A stretch of DNA of 16,463 bases, from assembly GCA_964616395.1 (NCBI GenBank), contig CAZTUT010000061.1:1-16463 (forward strand), in the 5' to 3' direction. Position 1 is the stretch's first letter. The number at the start of each line of letters is the position of its first letter. The notes under the pieces were generated by a model. It made no database searches. It was given only the letters and a program-made list of their open reading frames with translations, and was not told the origin of the DNA. This DNA is from JALHMQ01 sp964616395. GTDB taxonomy: Bacteria > Pseudomonadota > Gammaproteobacteria > Burkholderiales > Burkholderiaceae_F. Of this stretch, positions 1-7,258 are shown piece by piece. The position numbers were made by a program, and so were the translations under genes.

Positions 1-431
1 ATGTTCCACTGCACCTGGTCGAAGATGAAGAACTCGGGCTCGGGGCCGAAGTAGGCGGTGTCGCCCAGGCCGGTGGACTTCAGGTAGGCCTCGGCGCGAT
101 GCGCCAGGGAGCGCGGATCGCGCTCATAGCCCTGGCCGGTCGACGGCTCATGCACGTCGCAGGTCAGGATCAGCGTGTTCTCTTCGCGGAACGGATCCAT
201 GCGGGCGCTGCCGGCATCCGGCATCAGCAGCATGTCCGACGCCTCGATGCCCTTCCAGCCGGCGATCGACGAGCCATCAAACGGGTGGCCGTGTTCGAAC
301 GTGCCATCGGAAACGGCCTTGGCCGGCACCGATACGTGCTGTTCCTTGCCCTTGGTGTCGGTGAAGCGGTAATCAACGAACTTGACTTCGTTGTCCGCGA
401 TCATCTTCAAGACCTCTTTGGGGGTCGCCAT
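1..431 (-). CDS. glnA: glutamine synthetase type I, N-terminal part (runs off left edge)
   Basis: Glutamine synthetase makes glutamine from glutamate, ammonia and ATP and is the main ammonia-assimilating enzyme. Only the first 143 codons are in the window. The reading frame opens with MATPKEVLKMI and continues with the beta-grasp N-terminal domain (VKFVDYRFTDTKGKEQHVSVP, then HPFDGSSIAGW near residues 45-56, which is a hallmark of GlnA) and the start of the catalytic domain (GPEPEFFIF near the edge, containing a metal-binding Glu). The ATG at 431 is chosen because AGGAG (437-441 on the minus strand) sits 5 nt upstream. The gene lies downstream of hemW in the same direction. It is separated by 254 bp holding a sigma-54 promoter and NtrC-type sites, so it is probably transcribed on its own under nitrogen control. 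The remainder, including the adenylylation site, lies outside the window. Confidence 0.97.
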   Translation of the reverse strand, partial: MATPKEVLKMIADNEVKFVDYRFTDTKGKEQHVSVPAKAVSDGTFEHGHPFDGSSIAGWKGIEASDMLLMPDAGSARMDPFREENTLILTCDVHEPSTGQGYERDPRSLAHRAEAYLKSTGLGDTAYFGPEPEFFIFDQVQWN

Positions 432-514
432 GAAAACTCCTAGGTGAGTGAAAACGAAATCCGATGCCGTCCAGCACAACGCGCGTGTCCGACGAACAAC
501 CGCAGAAGTGAGCT

Positions 515-531
515 AGCAGAATCCGTGCCGA
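515..531 (-). promoter_or_regulatory. sigma-54 (RpoN) -24/-12 promoter of glnA
   Basis: The minus strand reads TCGGCACGGATTCTGCT. Against the sigma-54 consensus YTGGCACGRNNNTTGCW it differs at only two informative positions. It keeps the GG and GC dinucleotides exactly 10 nt apart. The predicted transcription start is near 504, giving an untranslated leader of about 70 nt before the glnA ATG, similar to the nitrogen-regulated glnA promoter of enteric bacteria. Together with the two NtrC-type sites upstream this makes a coherent nitrogen-regulated promoter. Confidence 0.8.
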
Positions 532-555
532 CCTGAACTGGGCCAATTCACGGAT

Positions 556-572
556 CGCACCGCCCTTGTGCA
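556..572 (-). promoter_or_regulatory. NtrC-binding site, promoter-proximal
   Basis: CGCACCGCCCTTGTGCA is a GCAC-N8/9-GTGC type palindrome resembling the NtrC consensus TGCACYNNNNTGGTGCA, with both half-site cores intact. Its centre is about 60 bp upstream of the predicted sigma-54 start site. It is weaker than the distal site, with two core deviations. Confidence 0.55.
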
Positions 573-648
573 TCAGGCCCTTAGGGAGCGGGCCACAGCC
601 CCACCTCGCGACGGGTAACCAGCGGCGACTCCCCAATGTGCCCCATTA

Positions 649-665
649 TGCACTTATCTGGTGCA
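649..665 (-). promoter_or_regulatory. NtrC-binding site, distal enhancer of glnA
   Basis: TGCACTTATCTGGTGCA is an essentially perfect match to the NtrC consensus (TGCACY-N4-TGGTGCA). It lies about 150 bp upstream of the predicted sigma-54 start site of glnA and about 20 bp beyond the hemW stop codon, the typical distance for an enhancer acting by DNA looping. The two NtrC-type centres are 93 bp apart, close to nine helical turns. Confidence 0.8.
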
Positions 666-669
666 TAAC

Positions 670-684
670 GCCCCGAGCGGGGGC
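670..684 (-). terminator. short GC hairpin after hemW (possible weak terminator)
   Basis: GCCCC/GGGGC arms with a GAGCG spacer lie immediately after the hemW stop codon. No run of U follows on the minus strand, so intrinsic termination would be inefficient. It may only mark the end of the rph-rdgB-hemW unit. Confidence 0.3.
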
Positions 685-685
685 A

Positions 686-1927
686 TCAGGGCAGGAAGAG
701 CGCCTGCAGGTCGCTGAGGAACAGGCGTCCGGTCGGCGTCGGCTCAACGCGGTCGAGCGTGCGGACCACAAGCCCGCGGGATTCGGCCTGTGCCAGCCCG
801 CGCTCGATGGCCGAAAGCGGCAGGCCGGTGCGCTCGGTGAACATCTGCACCGGGAACCCGGAATTCAGCCGCAGCGCATTGAGCATGAACTCGAACGGCA
901 GGTCGGCGCGCGCGACCTCGACGCTTTCGGCCACAAAGCGGCCCTGCTGCGCGTTGTCCAGATACGAGGCGGGCTGCCTGAATCGAACCTGGCGCAGCAC
1001 CCGATGCGGAAACGACAGCTTGCCATGCGCGCCGGCTCCGATGCCCAGGTAGTCGCCGAATTGCCAGTAATTGAGGTTGTGCCGGGACCGGTGCCCTCGC
1101 CGCGCGTAGGCCGAGACCTCATAGTGCTCGTAGTCTGCCGCTGCGAGCCGCTGCTCGATCCACTCGTGGATCGCGGCTGCCGCATCGTCGTCGGGCAGCG
1201 GCGGCGGGTACTTGGCGAACACCGTGTTCGGCTCCAGCGTCAGCTGGTACAGCGACAGGTGCGGCGGTGCCAGCGACAGCGCCAATTCAACATCGGCCTG
1301 CGCCTGCTGAAGCGTCTGGCGGGGCAACGCGTACATCAGGTCGAGATTGAAGGTCGGATAGTGGCGCTGCGCGATCTCGACCGCAGCAAGCGCCTGCGCG
1401 CGGTCGTGCACGCGTCCGAGCGCATGCAGTTGCACGTCATCGAACGACTGCACGCCGATCGACAGCCTCGTCACGCCCGCGTCGCGGTAAGCGGCAAAAC
1501 GCCCGGCCTCGAAGCTGCCGGGATTGGCCTCCAGCGTGATCTCGCAGTCGGCGGCCAGCGGCAGCAACGCACGCACGTCGGACAGCAACCGCGCCAGACC
1601 GTCGGCGCTGATCAGGCTCGGCGTGCCACCGCCGATGAAGATGCTCTCGATACGCCGGCCCCAGACCAGCGGCAGCGATGACTCCAGGTCGGCGCGCAGC
1701 GCATCCAGATAGCGTTGCTCCGGAATCGTCGACACGCCGCCCGGCGGCTCATGCGAATTGAAGTCGCAGTACGGGCACTTGCGGATGCACCACGGGAAAT
1801 GGATGTACAGCGACAGCGGCGGCAACGCGGGCAGACGCAGCGTGCCCGGCCGCAGGTAATGCGATACATCCTGCGGCACCTCGGCAGCGCGCGGCTGCCC
1901 GGACGCAGCGATGGGGATCGTCGTCAT
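686..1927 (-). CDS. hemW: HemW-type radical SAM protein (heme chaperone)
   Basis: 413 residues. The radical SAM signature CIRKCPYC (Cys47, Cys51, Cys54) binds a 4Fe-4S cluster, followed by the SAM-contacting GGGTPS near residues 99-104 and the HemN_C-like C-terminal region. The motif context YIHFPWCIRKCPYCDFNSH is the HemW/YggW form rather than true coproporphyrinogen dehydrogenase HemN. HemW proteins are heme-binding proteins that deliver heme to target proteins; they were formerly misnamed coproporphyrinogen III oxidase. The family usually starts a few residues before LSLYIHFPWC, so the roughly 36-residue extension before it is longer than usual and the start codon is uncertain; no good Shine-Dalgarno sequence precedes the ATG at 1927. 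The gene lies 16 bp after rdgB and is last in the rph-rdgB-hemW unit. Confidence 0.93.
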   Translation of the reverse strand: MTTIPIAASGQPRAAEVPQDVSHYLRPGTLRLPALPPLSLYIHFPWCIRKCPYCDFNSHEPPGGVSTIPEQRYLDALRADLESSLPLVWGRRIESIFIGGGTPSLISADGLARLLSDVRALLPLAADCEITLEANPGSFEAGRFAAYRDAGVTRLSIGVQSFDDVQLHALGRVHDRAQALAAVEIAQRHYPTFNLDLMYALPRQTLQQAQADVELALSLAPPHLSLYQLTLEPNTVFAKYPPPLPDDDAAAAIHEWIEQRLAAADYEHYEVSAYARRGHRSRHNLNYWQFGDYLGIGAGAHGKLSFPHRVLRQVRFRQPASYLDNAQQGRFVAESVEVARADLPFEFMLNALRLNSGFPVQMFTERTGLPLSAIERGLAQAESRGLVVRTLDRVEPTPTGRLFLSDLQALFLP

Positions 1928-1943
1928 GCGCGGTGAGCGACCG

Positions 1944-2540
1944 TCAGAGGTCCCAGCGTTCGGCGATCTGATCGGCCAGTAGCGCCATCGCCTGGCCGCG
2001 ATGGCTGATCCGGTTCTTGTGCTCGGCAGTCAGTTCGGCCACCGTCAGACCCAGTTCCGGAATCAGGAAGTACGGGTCATAGCCAAAGCCACCCTCGCCG
2101 CGCGGTACCTTCAGGATCCGGCCATACCAGCGTGCTTCGGCGATCAGCGGCTCGGGATCATCGGCGGCACGCAGGGCAACCAGCACGCAGGTGTAGTGCC
2201 CCGAGCGATCGGCGTGGCCATCGAGCTGCCGCAGCAGATGGGCATTGTTCAGCGCGTCGGTAGCGTCGGCACCAGCAAAGCGCGCGGACCGCACACCGGG
2301 TGCGCCGCCGAGTGCCGGGCACGACAGGCCGGAGTCATCGGCGAGTGCTGGCATACCGCTGGCTGCGCTCGCATGGCGCGCCTTGGCCAGCGCGTTTTCG
2401 ACGAATGTCGCAAACGGCTCTTCCGCCGGCGCAATCGCCAGTTCCGCCTGTGAGACCACCTCGACCGACAGCGGCGCGAGCAGGTCCCGGAACTCGCGCA
2501 GCTTGCCCGCATTGCCCGACGCCAGCACCAGACGCTTCAT
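1944..2540 (-). CDS. rdgB: XTP/dITP (non-canonical purine NTP) diphosphatase
   Basis: 198 residues, the usual size for the RdgB/HAM1 (ITPase) family. The enzyme hydrolyses dITP, ITP and XTP to monophosphates and keeps deaminated purines out of DNA and RNA. Visible motifs are the N-terminal nucleotide-binding LASGNAGKLREF, the ADDSGL segment near residue 67 with the metal/catalytic acidic residues, the GFGYDPYF motif, and the C-terminal SHRGQAM that contacts the base. It starts 24 bp after the rph stop and ends 16 bp before hemW. This rph-rdgB-hemW order is common in proteobacteria and suggests co-transcription. Confidence 0.96.
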   Translation of the reverse strand: MKRLVLASGNAGKLREFRDLLAPLSVEVVSQAELAIAPAEEPFATFVENALAKARHASAASGMPALADDSGLSCPALGGAPGVRSARFAGADATDALNNAHLLRQLDGHADRSGHYTCVLVALRAADDPEPLIAEARWYGRILKVPRGEGGFGYDPYFLIPELGLTVAELTAEHKNRISHRGQAMALLADQIAERWDL

Positions 2541-2564
2541 CGCACGCGACTCCGCCCCGGCAGG

Positions 2565-3296
2565 TCAGATGGCCAAGGCCTGCTTCTGCGCGGCCACCAG
2601 CTGGGCGATTCCAGCCCGCGCATGCGACAGCAGCTGCGCCATCTCTTCCTCGGTGAACGGCGCGCCCTCGGCGGTGCCCTGCACCTCGATGAAACGGCCG
2701 TCGCCGGTCATCACGACGTTCATGTCGGTTTCGCAGCTGGAGTCTTCCGCGTAGTCCAGATCGAGCAGCGCCTGGCCACCATGCATGCCAACCGAGACCG
2801 CCGCCACAAAGTCGCGGATCGGCCAGTCCGCGAGGACCTTTCGCTCGCGCAGCGCCGACAGCGCATCGTGCACGGCAACGAAGGCGCCGGTGATCGATGC
2901 AGTGCGCGTGCCGCCGTCGGCCTGGATGACGTCGCAGTCGATCTGCAGCGTCCGTTCACCTAGCCGAGACAGATCGACCACGGCGCGCAGGCTGCGACCA
3001 ATCAGTCGCTGAATCTCCTGGGTCCGGCCGCTTTGCTTGCCCTTGGCCGCCTCCCGGTCCGACCGCGTGTGGGTCGCGCGCGGCAGCATGCCGTATTCGG
3101 CTGTCAACCAGCCCTGTCCCCTTCCCTTGAGGAACGCAGGCACACGCTCCTCCACCGACACGGTGCAGATCACACGCGTCTGGCCAAACTCCACCAGCAC
3201 GGCACCTTCCGCATGGCGGGTGTAGTGACGGGTCAGACGCACCGGGCGCAACTGGCCGGCAGTGCGGCCGTCAGAGCGGACAGCAGTGGTAGACAT
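2565..3296 (-). CDS. rph: ribonuclease PH
   Basis: 243 residues, close to the typical 238. RNase PH is a phosphate-dependent 3'-to-5' exoribonuclease that trims tRNA precursors and works as a hexameric ring. Recognisable blocks are SDGRTAGQLRPVRLTRHYT at the N terminus, the AEYGMLPRATHTR segment, GRTQEIQRLIGRSLRAVVDL with conserved arginines, and IDCDVIQADGGTRTASITGA. Nothing is truncated. It leads the rph-rdgB-hemW unit. The 114 bp separating it from the PP2C gene (3297-3410) hold only a weak GC hairpin (3368-3380) and may contain its promoter. Confidence 0.97.
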   Translation of the reverse strand: MSTTAVRSDGRTAGQLRPVRLTRHYTRHAEGAVLVEFGQTRVICTVSVEERVPAFLKGRGQGWLTAEYGMLPRATHTRSDREAAKGKQSGRTQEIQRLIGRSLRAVVDLSRLGERTLQIDCDVIQADGGTRTASITGAFVAVHDALSALRERKVLADWPIRDFVAAVSVGMHGGQALLDLDYAEDSSCETDMNVVMTGDGRFIEVQGTAEGAPFTEEEMAQLLSHARAGIAQLVAAQKQALAI

Positions 3297-3410
3297 ATCT
3301 TTCAGTTCCGAATCGGAGGCTGGCCGGCGAACCTGCCAAAGCCGGAATCCTACCGGCCCGGCGCGATCGCCCGCCGGGCGCAGGCGGCTGGCGCGGGGCC
3401 GGCAACGCGC

Positions 3411-4349
3411 TCAGCGACCGCGCACGACCTGCGCCGAGCGCGCGATCGCCCGGTTGATCTCGGCCACCGCATCGTCGATTTGGTCTTCGGTGAGTTCGAC
3501 ATCGCTTATCTCGCCGTCGCGCGGAATCTGCACGGTCGAGGCGATCGAGCCTTCGGGGATCATCAGTGTGGACACCGGTCCCTCGGTCGGCGGCACCATC
3601 TCGACCGACTCGATGCCTGCCCAGGTCACCGCCACCGCCGTGCAGTTGTCGGCCTTGGGGCCACCGCGCAGCAGCGCCAGTTCAATCAGGTTGGGCACTG
3701 CGCGCATGATGGTGTCGCTGTGGAAACCCTCGGCGATCTGCCGGTCCGACAGCGGGCCCCACAGGCCATCCGAACACAGCAGCATGATGTCGCCGTTGCG
3801 CAGTGCCATCGGCGGGCTGACCTCGACCGCCGGTGCCGAGAACGCGCCAATGCAGTTGAAGATCTGGTTGCGCTCCGGGTGCTCGCGCGCGCTGTCTTCG
3901 TCGATCAACCCCGCCTTGACGATATTCTGTACCCGCGAATGATCGACGGTGCGCTCGATGATCCGGCCGCCGCGCAACAGGTACAGACGCGAATCGCCCA
4001 CGTGCGCCCAGGTCGCCATGCCGCGCTGGATCACGCAGGCCACGATGGTCGTGCGCGGCGCTTCGGGCAGGCGGTGCTCGGCGCGGTAGCGGTGAAGCTC
4101 GCGATGCGCGGCCAGCACCGATTCCTCGAGAAAGCGCGCCGGATCGCGCAACACCGGCTGGGCATCGCGCTGGTAGATCGCCGCCAGCGTCTGAAGCGTC
4201 AACTGCGACGCCACCTCGCCGCGCGCATGTCCGCCCATGCCGTCGGCCACCACCATCAACAGCGAATCGCGGGTGTACATGTACCCCATGCGATCCTGGT
4301 TGATCTTGCGGCCGCCGCGACGGCTTTCCTGGTAGATCGAGAAACGCAT
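3411..4349 (-). CDS. PP2C-family serine/threonine protein phosphatase
   Basis: 312 residues. All core PPM/PP2C motifs are present: NQDR (Asp19), VVADGMGGH (Asp36-Gly37 with His41), HVGDSRLYLL (Asp119), LLCSDGLWG (Asp194) and KADNCTAVAV (Asp235-Asn236). The acidic residues coordinate the two metal ions that activate water for phosphoprotein dephosphorylation. The roughly 70 residues after the catalytic core look unstructured. There is no signal peptide or membrane segment, so it is probably cytosolic. It follows the Ser/Thr kinase gene by 47 bp in the same direction, the usual cognate kinase/phosphatase pair; the kinase is its likely partner or substrate. Targets cannot be inferred from sequence. 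Confidence 0.93.
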   Translation of the reverse strand: MRFSIYQESRRGGRKINQDRMGYMYTRDSLLMVVADGMGGHARGEVASQLTLQTLAAIYQRDAQPVLRDPARFLEESVLAAHRELHRYRAEHRLPEAPRTTIVACVIQRGMATWAHVGDSRLYLLRGGRIIERTVDHSRVQNIVKAGLIDEDSAREHPERNQIFNCIGAFSAPAVEVSPPMALRNGDIMLLCSDGLWGPLSDRQIAEGFHSDTIMRAVPNLIELALLRGGPKADNCTAVAVTWAGIESVEMVPPTEGPVSTLMIPEGSIASTVQIPRDGEISDVELTEDQIDDAVAEINRAIARSAQVVRGR

Positions 4350-4396
4350 GACCGGTCAGCCAGCGGCCCCGACACGCTTCGCGGCGGCAGGAGGGC

Positions 4397-5392
4397 TCAG
4401 AACCATGTGATGTTGTGCTGCTTCATGAAGCGCTTGACGCGCTCGGAGACGGTGCGAACGCCTGAGGCCGACTTCCCGGTCGCCTCGCTTTCGCCGCGCA
4501 GTGGCACGATCGCCAGCAGTTCCTTCTGCACCGCGAACACGGTCTGTGGCCGCTCCAGCGAATTGAGGCTGAGGCAGCGTTCGACCATCGACAGCATTTC
4601 GTTGGAATACAAGCCACGGAACGACTTGATGGCCGCCGGCATCCGGTCCTGCTTGAGCCGCTGGTCCGACTCCTGCGGCGGCATGCCCGACATGCACGCA
4701 TACAGGCAGGCGCCGATCGAGTAGACGTCGGTCCACGGACCGAGTTCAGCGTCGCGCCGATACAGTTCCGGCGCCGCGAATCCGGGCGTATACATCGGAT
4801 AGGTCTTGGAGATGTCGCGCTGCAGGGTCTGCCGCGCCGCGCCGAAGTCGAGCAGGATCGGCGTACCGTCCATCCGCAGGTAGATATTGGCCGGCTTCAC
4901 GTCGAGGTGCAGCAGACGGTTCGAATGGACCTCGCGCAGACCGTTCATCACCTGCGCGAACACGCGCCGGATGAAGCGCTCCGACAACACGTCCTTCTGG
5001 TCCTTCGAGCGGTTGCGGATGATGTGCTCGTGCAGCGAGCGCCCCGACTCGTACTGCATCACCATGTACACGGTGTCGTTGGCGCGGAAGAAGTTCAGCA
5101 CGCGCACGATGTTCGGGTGAAAAATCGAGGCCAGTGCGCGGCCTTCCTCGAAGAAGCACTTGAGGCCGACCCGATAGGTATTCAGGCTCTCCGGCGACAC
5201 GTACGGCGAAAGCTGTCCCACCTTGCGCTCGGCCAGCGAGGCCGGCATGTACTCCTTGATCGCCACCGACTGGCCCTGCTCGTCGGTTGCCAGGTAGACG
5301 ATCGAGAAGCCGCCGCTCGATATCTTCTTTACTATCCGGTAGCCGCCGATCGACAGGCCTTCCGGCAGGGGCGCGTTTTCTTGAGCCGGCAT
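4397..5392 (-). CDS. Hanks-type serine/threonine protein kinase
   Basis: 331 residues from the ATG at 5392. A longer frame starts at a TTG at 5482 but adds an unlikely Arg/Pro-rich leader. Order of motifs: glycine-rich loop ISSGGFSIVYLA (about 24-35), ATP-anchoring lysine in VAIKEYMP (Lys46), catalytic loop HLDVKPANIYL (Asp164, Lys166, Asn169), metal-binding LDFGAAR (Asp182), APELY near 207-211, and the helical C-lobe DVYSIGACLYACMSG. The HRD motif is HLD, so this is a non-RD kinase. There is no transmembrane or PASTA segment, so it is predicted cytosolic. It precedes the PP2C gene and is divergent from yicC, with a 149-bp shared upstream region. In related Betaproteobacteria I recall the same kinase-phosphatase-rph order. 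Confidence 0.92.
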   Translation of the reverse strand: MPAQENAPLPEGLSIGGYRIVKKISSGGFSIVYLATDEQGQSVAIKEYMPASLAERKVGQLSPYVSPESLNTYRVGLKCFFEEGRALASIFHPNIVRVLNFFRANDTVYMVMQYESGRSLHEHIIRNRSKDQKDVLSERFIRRVFAQVMNGLREVHSNRLLHLDVKPANIYLRMDGTPILLDFGAARQTLQRDISKTYPMYTPGFAAPELYRRDAELGPWTDVYSIGACLYACMSGMPPQESDQRLKQDRMPAAIKSFRGLYSNEMLSMVERCLSLNSLERPQTVFAVQKELLAIVPLRGESEATGKSASGVRTVSERVKRFMKQHNITWF

Positions 5393-5485
5393 CGGAGTCG
5401 GGTATCGGGGCAGCGTGTGTGCGGAACGGTGGGGGCACCGCGCTCGCTCACCCACAGGCGGGAAGCGCCGTCCCAGAAGCAACGA

Positions 5486-5513
5486 ATTCTATCCAACTGC
5501 ATCCGTTTGACCA
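5486..5513 (-). promoter_or_regulatory. candidate sigma-70-type promoter for the kinase-phosphatase genes
   Basis: The minus strand has TAGAAT (5491 down to 5486) as a -10 element, with TGGTCA (5513-5508) 16 nt upstream as a four-of-six -35 match. It would start transcription near 5479, about 87 nt before the kinase ATG. The call rests on pattern only. Confidence 0.35.
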
Positions 5514-5541
5514 CGGCTTGCGCTGACATCGAAGAGACAAA

Positions 5542-6453
5542 ATGGCATCGAAAACGGGTCCGGCCGCGAGCATGACAGGCTTTGCTGCAGCCGCGCACCC
5601 CACACCGCTGGGGCTGCTGACCGTCGAGATCCGCTCGGTCAACAGCCGCTTCCTCGACCTGTCGCTTCGGGTCGGCGACGACCTGCGCCTGTTCGAGCCA
5701 CTGCTGCGCGAGGCGGTGGCCGCAGCGGTAACCCGCGGCAAGGTCGAGGTTCGCCTGTGGATGCAGCGCCAGGGCCAGCCTCAGCCGCCGCGGCTCAACG
5801 AGGAGGCGCTGCGTGAGTTTGCCGCCCTCACCGACCAACTGCGCGCTGCCGTGCCACATGCCACGCCGGTATCGGTGGCCGACCTGCTGGCCTGGCCAGG
5901 CATCGTCGAAACGCCAAGCGTGGATACCGACGCGCTACGCGGCGCACTGCAGACCGTGCTCGACGAGGCGCTCGCCGCGCTGAACGCCTCGCGCCAGCGC
6001 GAAGGCGCGGCGCTGCACGCCATCCTGGCCGAGCGCTGCGATGCAATCGACGCGATCGTTGCGCAGATGCGGCCGCGCGTCCCGGAGATCCTCGCCGGAC
6101 TCGAACGCAAGCTTGCCGAGCGGCTCACGCAGGCGCTGACGCCGGCGCTCGAAGGCGGCACGGTCTCGCGCGAGGAGATTGTCGACCGCATCCGCCAGGA
6201 AGTGACGCTGTACGGACTGCGCGCCGACGTCGACGAGGAACTGAAGCGACTGTCGACCCACGTGACGGAAGTACGGCGCGTGCTGAAAGCCGGGGGCGCG
6301 GTCGGCCGCCGGCTCGACTTCCTGATGCAGGAACTGAACCGCGAAGCCAACACGCTCGGGTCGAAGGCCAGCGCCATCGATCTGACCCAGGCCGCGGTGG
6401 AACTTAAGCTCGCGATCGAGCAGATGCGCGAGCAGATTCAGAACCTGGAATGA
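5542..6453 (+). CDS. yicC: YicC family endoribonuclease
   Basis: 303 residues. The YicC_N domain begins at MTGFA (residue 11), continues through VEIRSVNSRFLDLSLRV and GKVEVRLWMQR, and ends with the DUF1732 C-terminal block: EEIVDRIRQEV, DVDEELKRLSTHV, GRRLDFLMQELNREANTLGSKA. That last block is very conserved in the family. E. coli YicC has been described as an endoribonuclease acting on small RNA; the stress role here is inferred. The ATG at 5542 is preceded by the purine-rich GAAGAGACAAA and adds only 10 residues before MTGFA; ATG 5572 has no ribosome-binding site. yicC is often beside gmk in proteobacteria; here about 6.2 kb separates them. Confidence 0.93.
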   Translation: MASKTGPAASMTGFAAAAHPTPLGLLTVEIRSVNSRFLDLSLRVGDDLRLFEPLLREAVAAAVTRGKVEVRLWMQRQGQPQPPRLNEEALREFAALTDQLRAAVPHATPVSVADLLAWPGIVETPSVDTDALRGALQTVLDEALAALNASRQREGAALHAILAERCDAIDAIVAQMRPRVPEILAGLERKLAERLTQALTPALEGGTVSREEIVDRIRQEVTLYGLRADVDEELKRLSTHVTEVRRVLKAGGAVGRRLDFLMQELNREANTLGSKASAIDLTQAAVELKLAIEQMREQIQNLE

Positions 6454-6466
6454 TCTCTCCGTACCT

Positions 6467-6502
6467 GATCGGGGCTAGCGGATGCCAAAGCGCCGCCCGA
6501 TC
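6467..6502 (+). terminator. possible terminator hairpin after yicC
   Basis: The arms GATCGGG (6467-6473) and CCCGATC (6496-6502) are perfectly complementary and lie 14 bp after the yicC stop; the loop could fold further through GGC/GCC. The following bases (GTCTTGG) are not a clear U tract, so this is a moderate candidate. The rest of the yicC-to-regulator gap (6503-6559) shows no clear promoter. Confidence 0.35.
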
Positions 6503-6559
6503 GTCTTGGTCACAACGAACTGCCAAGCAACCTGCCATGTCGGCGGTTAACGTCCCTTC

Positions 6560-7258
6560 ATGCGACTGCTGATTGTCGAGGACGACCCTCAACTCGGCGA
6601 GGCCCTGGTCGCGGCCCTACGCGGCCACGGCCATGCGGTCGACTGGTTCCGCGATGGCGACGCCGCGGATGCGGCGCTGGCGGGCGTTCCCTTCGACGCC
6701 ATGCTGCTGGATCTCGGCCTGCCCGGAGCCGATGGGCTGACCTGGCTGCGGCGCTGGCGCGCCCGCCGTATTGACCTGCCCGTGCTGGTGCTGACTGCGC
6801 GCGACAGCACGGAGCAGCGGATTGCGGGCCTCGACACCGGTGCCGACGACTACCTCGTCAAGCCCGTCGCCGCCGAAGAGATCGCTGCGCGCCTGCGGGC
6901 GCTGCTACGTCGCGTGGGCGGCCGATCGCAACCGATCTGGACCCACGGCGCGCTGGCCTACGACCCATCGGCAAAGTCGGTGCGCTGGCGCGGAAAACCG
7001 GTGGAACTGACGGCCCGCGAGATCGCGCTGCTCGAACTGTTCCTGATGCAACCGCAGCGCGTACTGTCCAAGGGGCAGCTCCAGGAGAAGCTCTACGACT
7101 GGAGTGGGGCCGAGCCGGAGAGCAATGCGCTCGAGGTCCATGTGCATCACCTGCGCAAGAAGATCCACCCTGGCATCGTGCGCACGGTGCGAGGCGTCGG
7201 CTACGCGCTCGGAGCTGCCCTCGATGAGCGTGCGCAAACACAGGAGCAACATCGGTGA
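6560..7258 (+). CDS. OmpR-family response regulator, QseB/PmrA-like
   Basis: 232 residues. The receiver domain (1-115) has the acidic pocket Asp8/Asp9, phosphoacceptor Asp51 in MLLDLGLPGADG, Thr79 and Lys101 in DYLVKPV. The C-terminal winged helix (about 125-222) has ELTAREIALLELFL, LSKGQLQEKLYDW, SNALEVHVHHLRKKI and the wing VRTVRGVGYAL. The NALEVHVHHLRKK spacing is typical of the PmrA/QseB/TctD subgroup. The stop TGA overlaps the GTG start of the sensor kinase gene, so the pair is translationally coupled. No clear Shine-Dalgarno sequence precedes the ATG. It lies between yicC and a convergent biosynthesis-like operon whose upstream region holds a PmrA-type direct repeat, making that operon a plausible target (inference). 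Confidence 0.92.
   Translation: MRLLIVEDDPQLGEALVAALRGHGHAVDWFRDGDAADAALAGVPFDAMLLDLGLPGADGLTWLRRWRARRIDLPVLVLTARDSTEQRIAGLDTGADDYLVKPVAAEEIAARLRALLRRVGGRSQPIWTHGALAYDPSAKSVRWRGKPVELTAREIALLELFLMQPQRVLSKGQLQEKLYDWSGAEPESNALEVHVHHLRKKIHPGIVRTVRGVGYALGAALDERAQTQEQHR

Noticed and set aside
566..1681. 371-codon open frame antisense to hemW
   Set aside because: Lies fully opposite a gene with clear radical SAM motifs; Arg/Gln/His-rich composition is typical of an antisense frame in GC-rich DNA, and it has no recognisable domain.
3368..3380. CGCCC-GCC-GGGCG hairpin between PP2C and rph as terminator
   Set aside because: Only a 5-bp stem with a 3-nt loop and no U tract; such palindromes are frequent by chance in this GC-rich sequence.
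3033..4724. 563-codon open frame antisense to rph, PP2C and kinase
   Set aside because: It spans three real genes on the other strand and their spacers, and its composition is Arg/Ala/His-rich without motifs.
4397..5482. Longer version of the kinase starting at a TTG at 5482
   Set aside because: The extra 30 residues are unlike kinase sequence and overlap the likely promoter; ATG 5392 is the natural start.
5507..5535. TTGACC as -35 of a yicC promoter
   Set aside because: No acceptable -10 hexamer lies 16-18 bp downstream on the plus strand.
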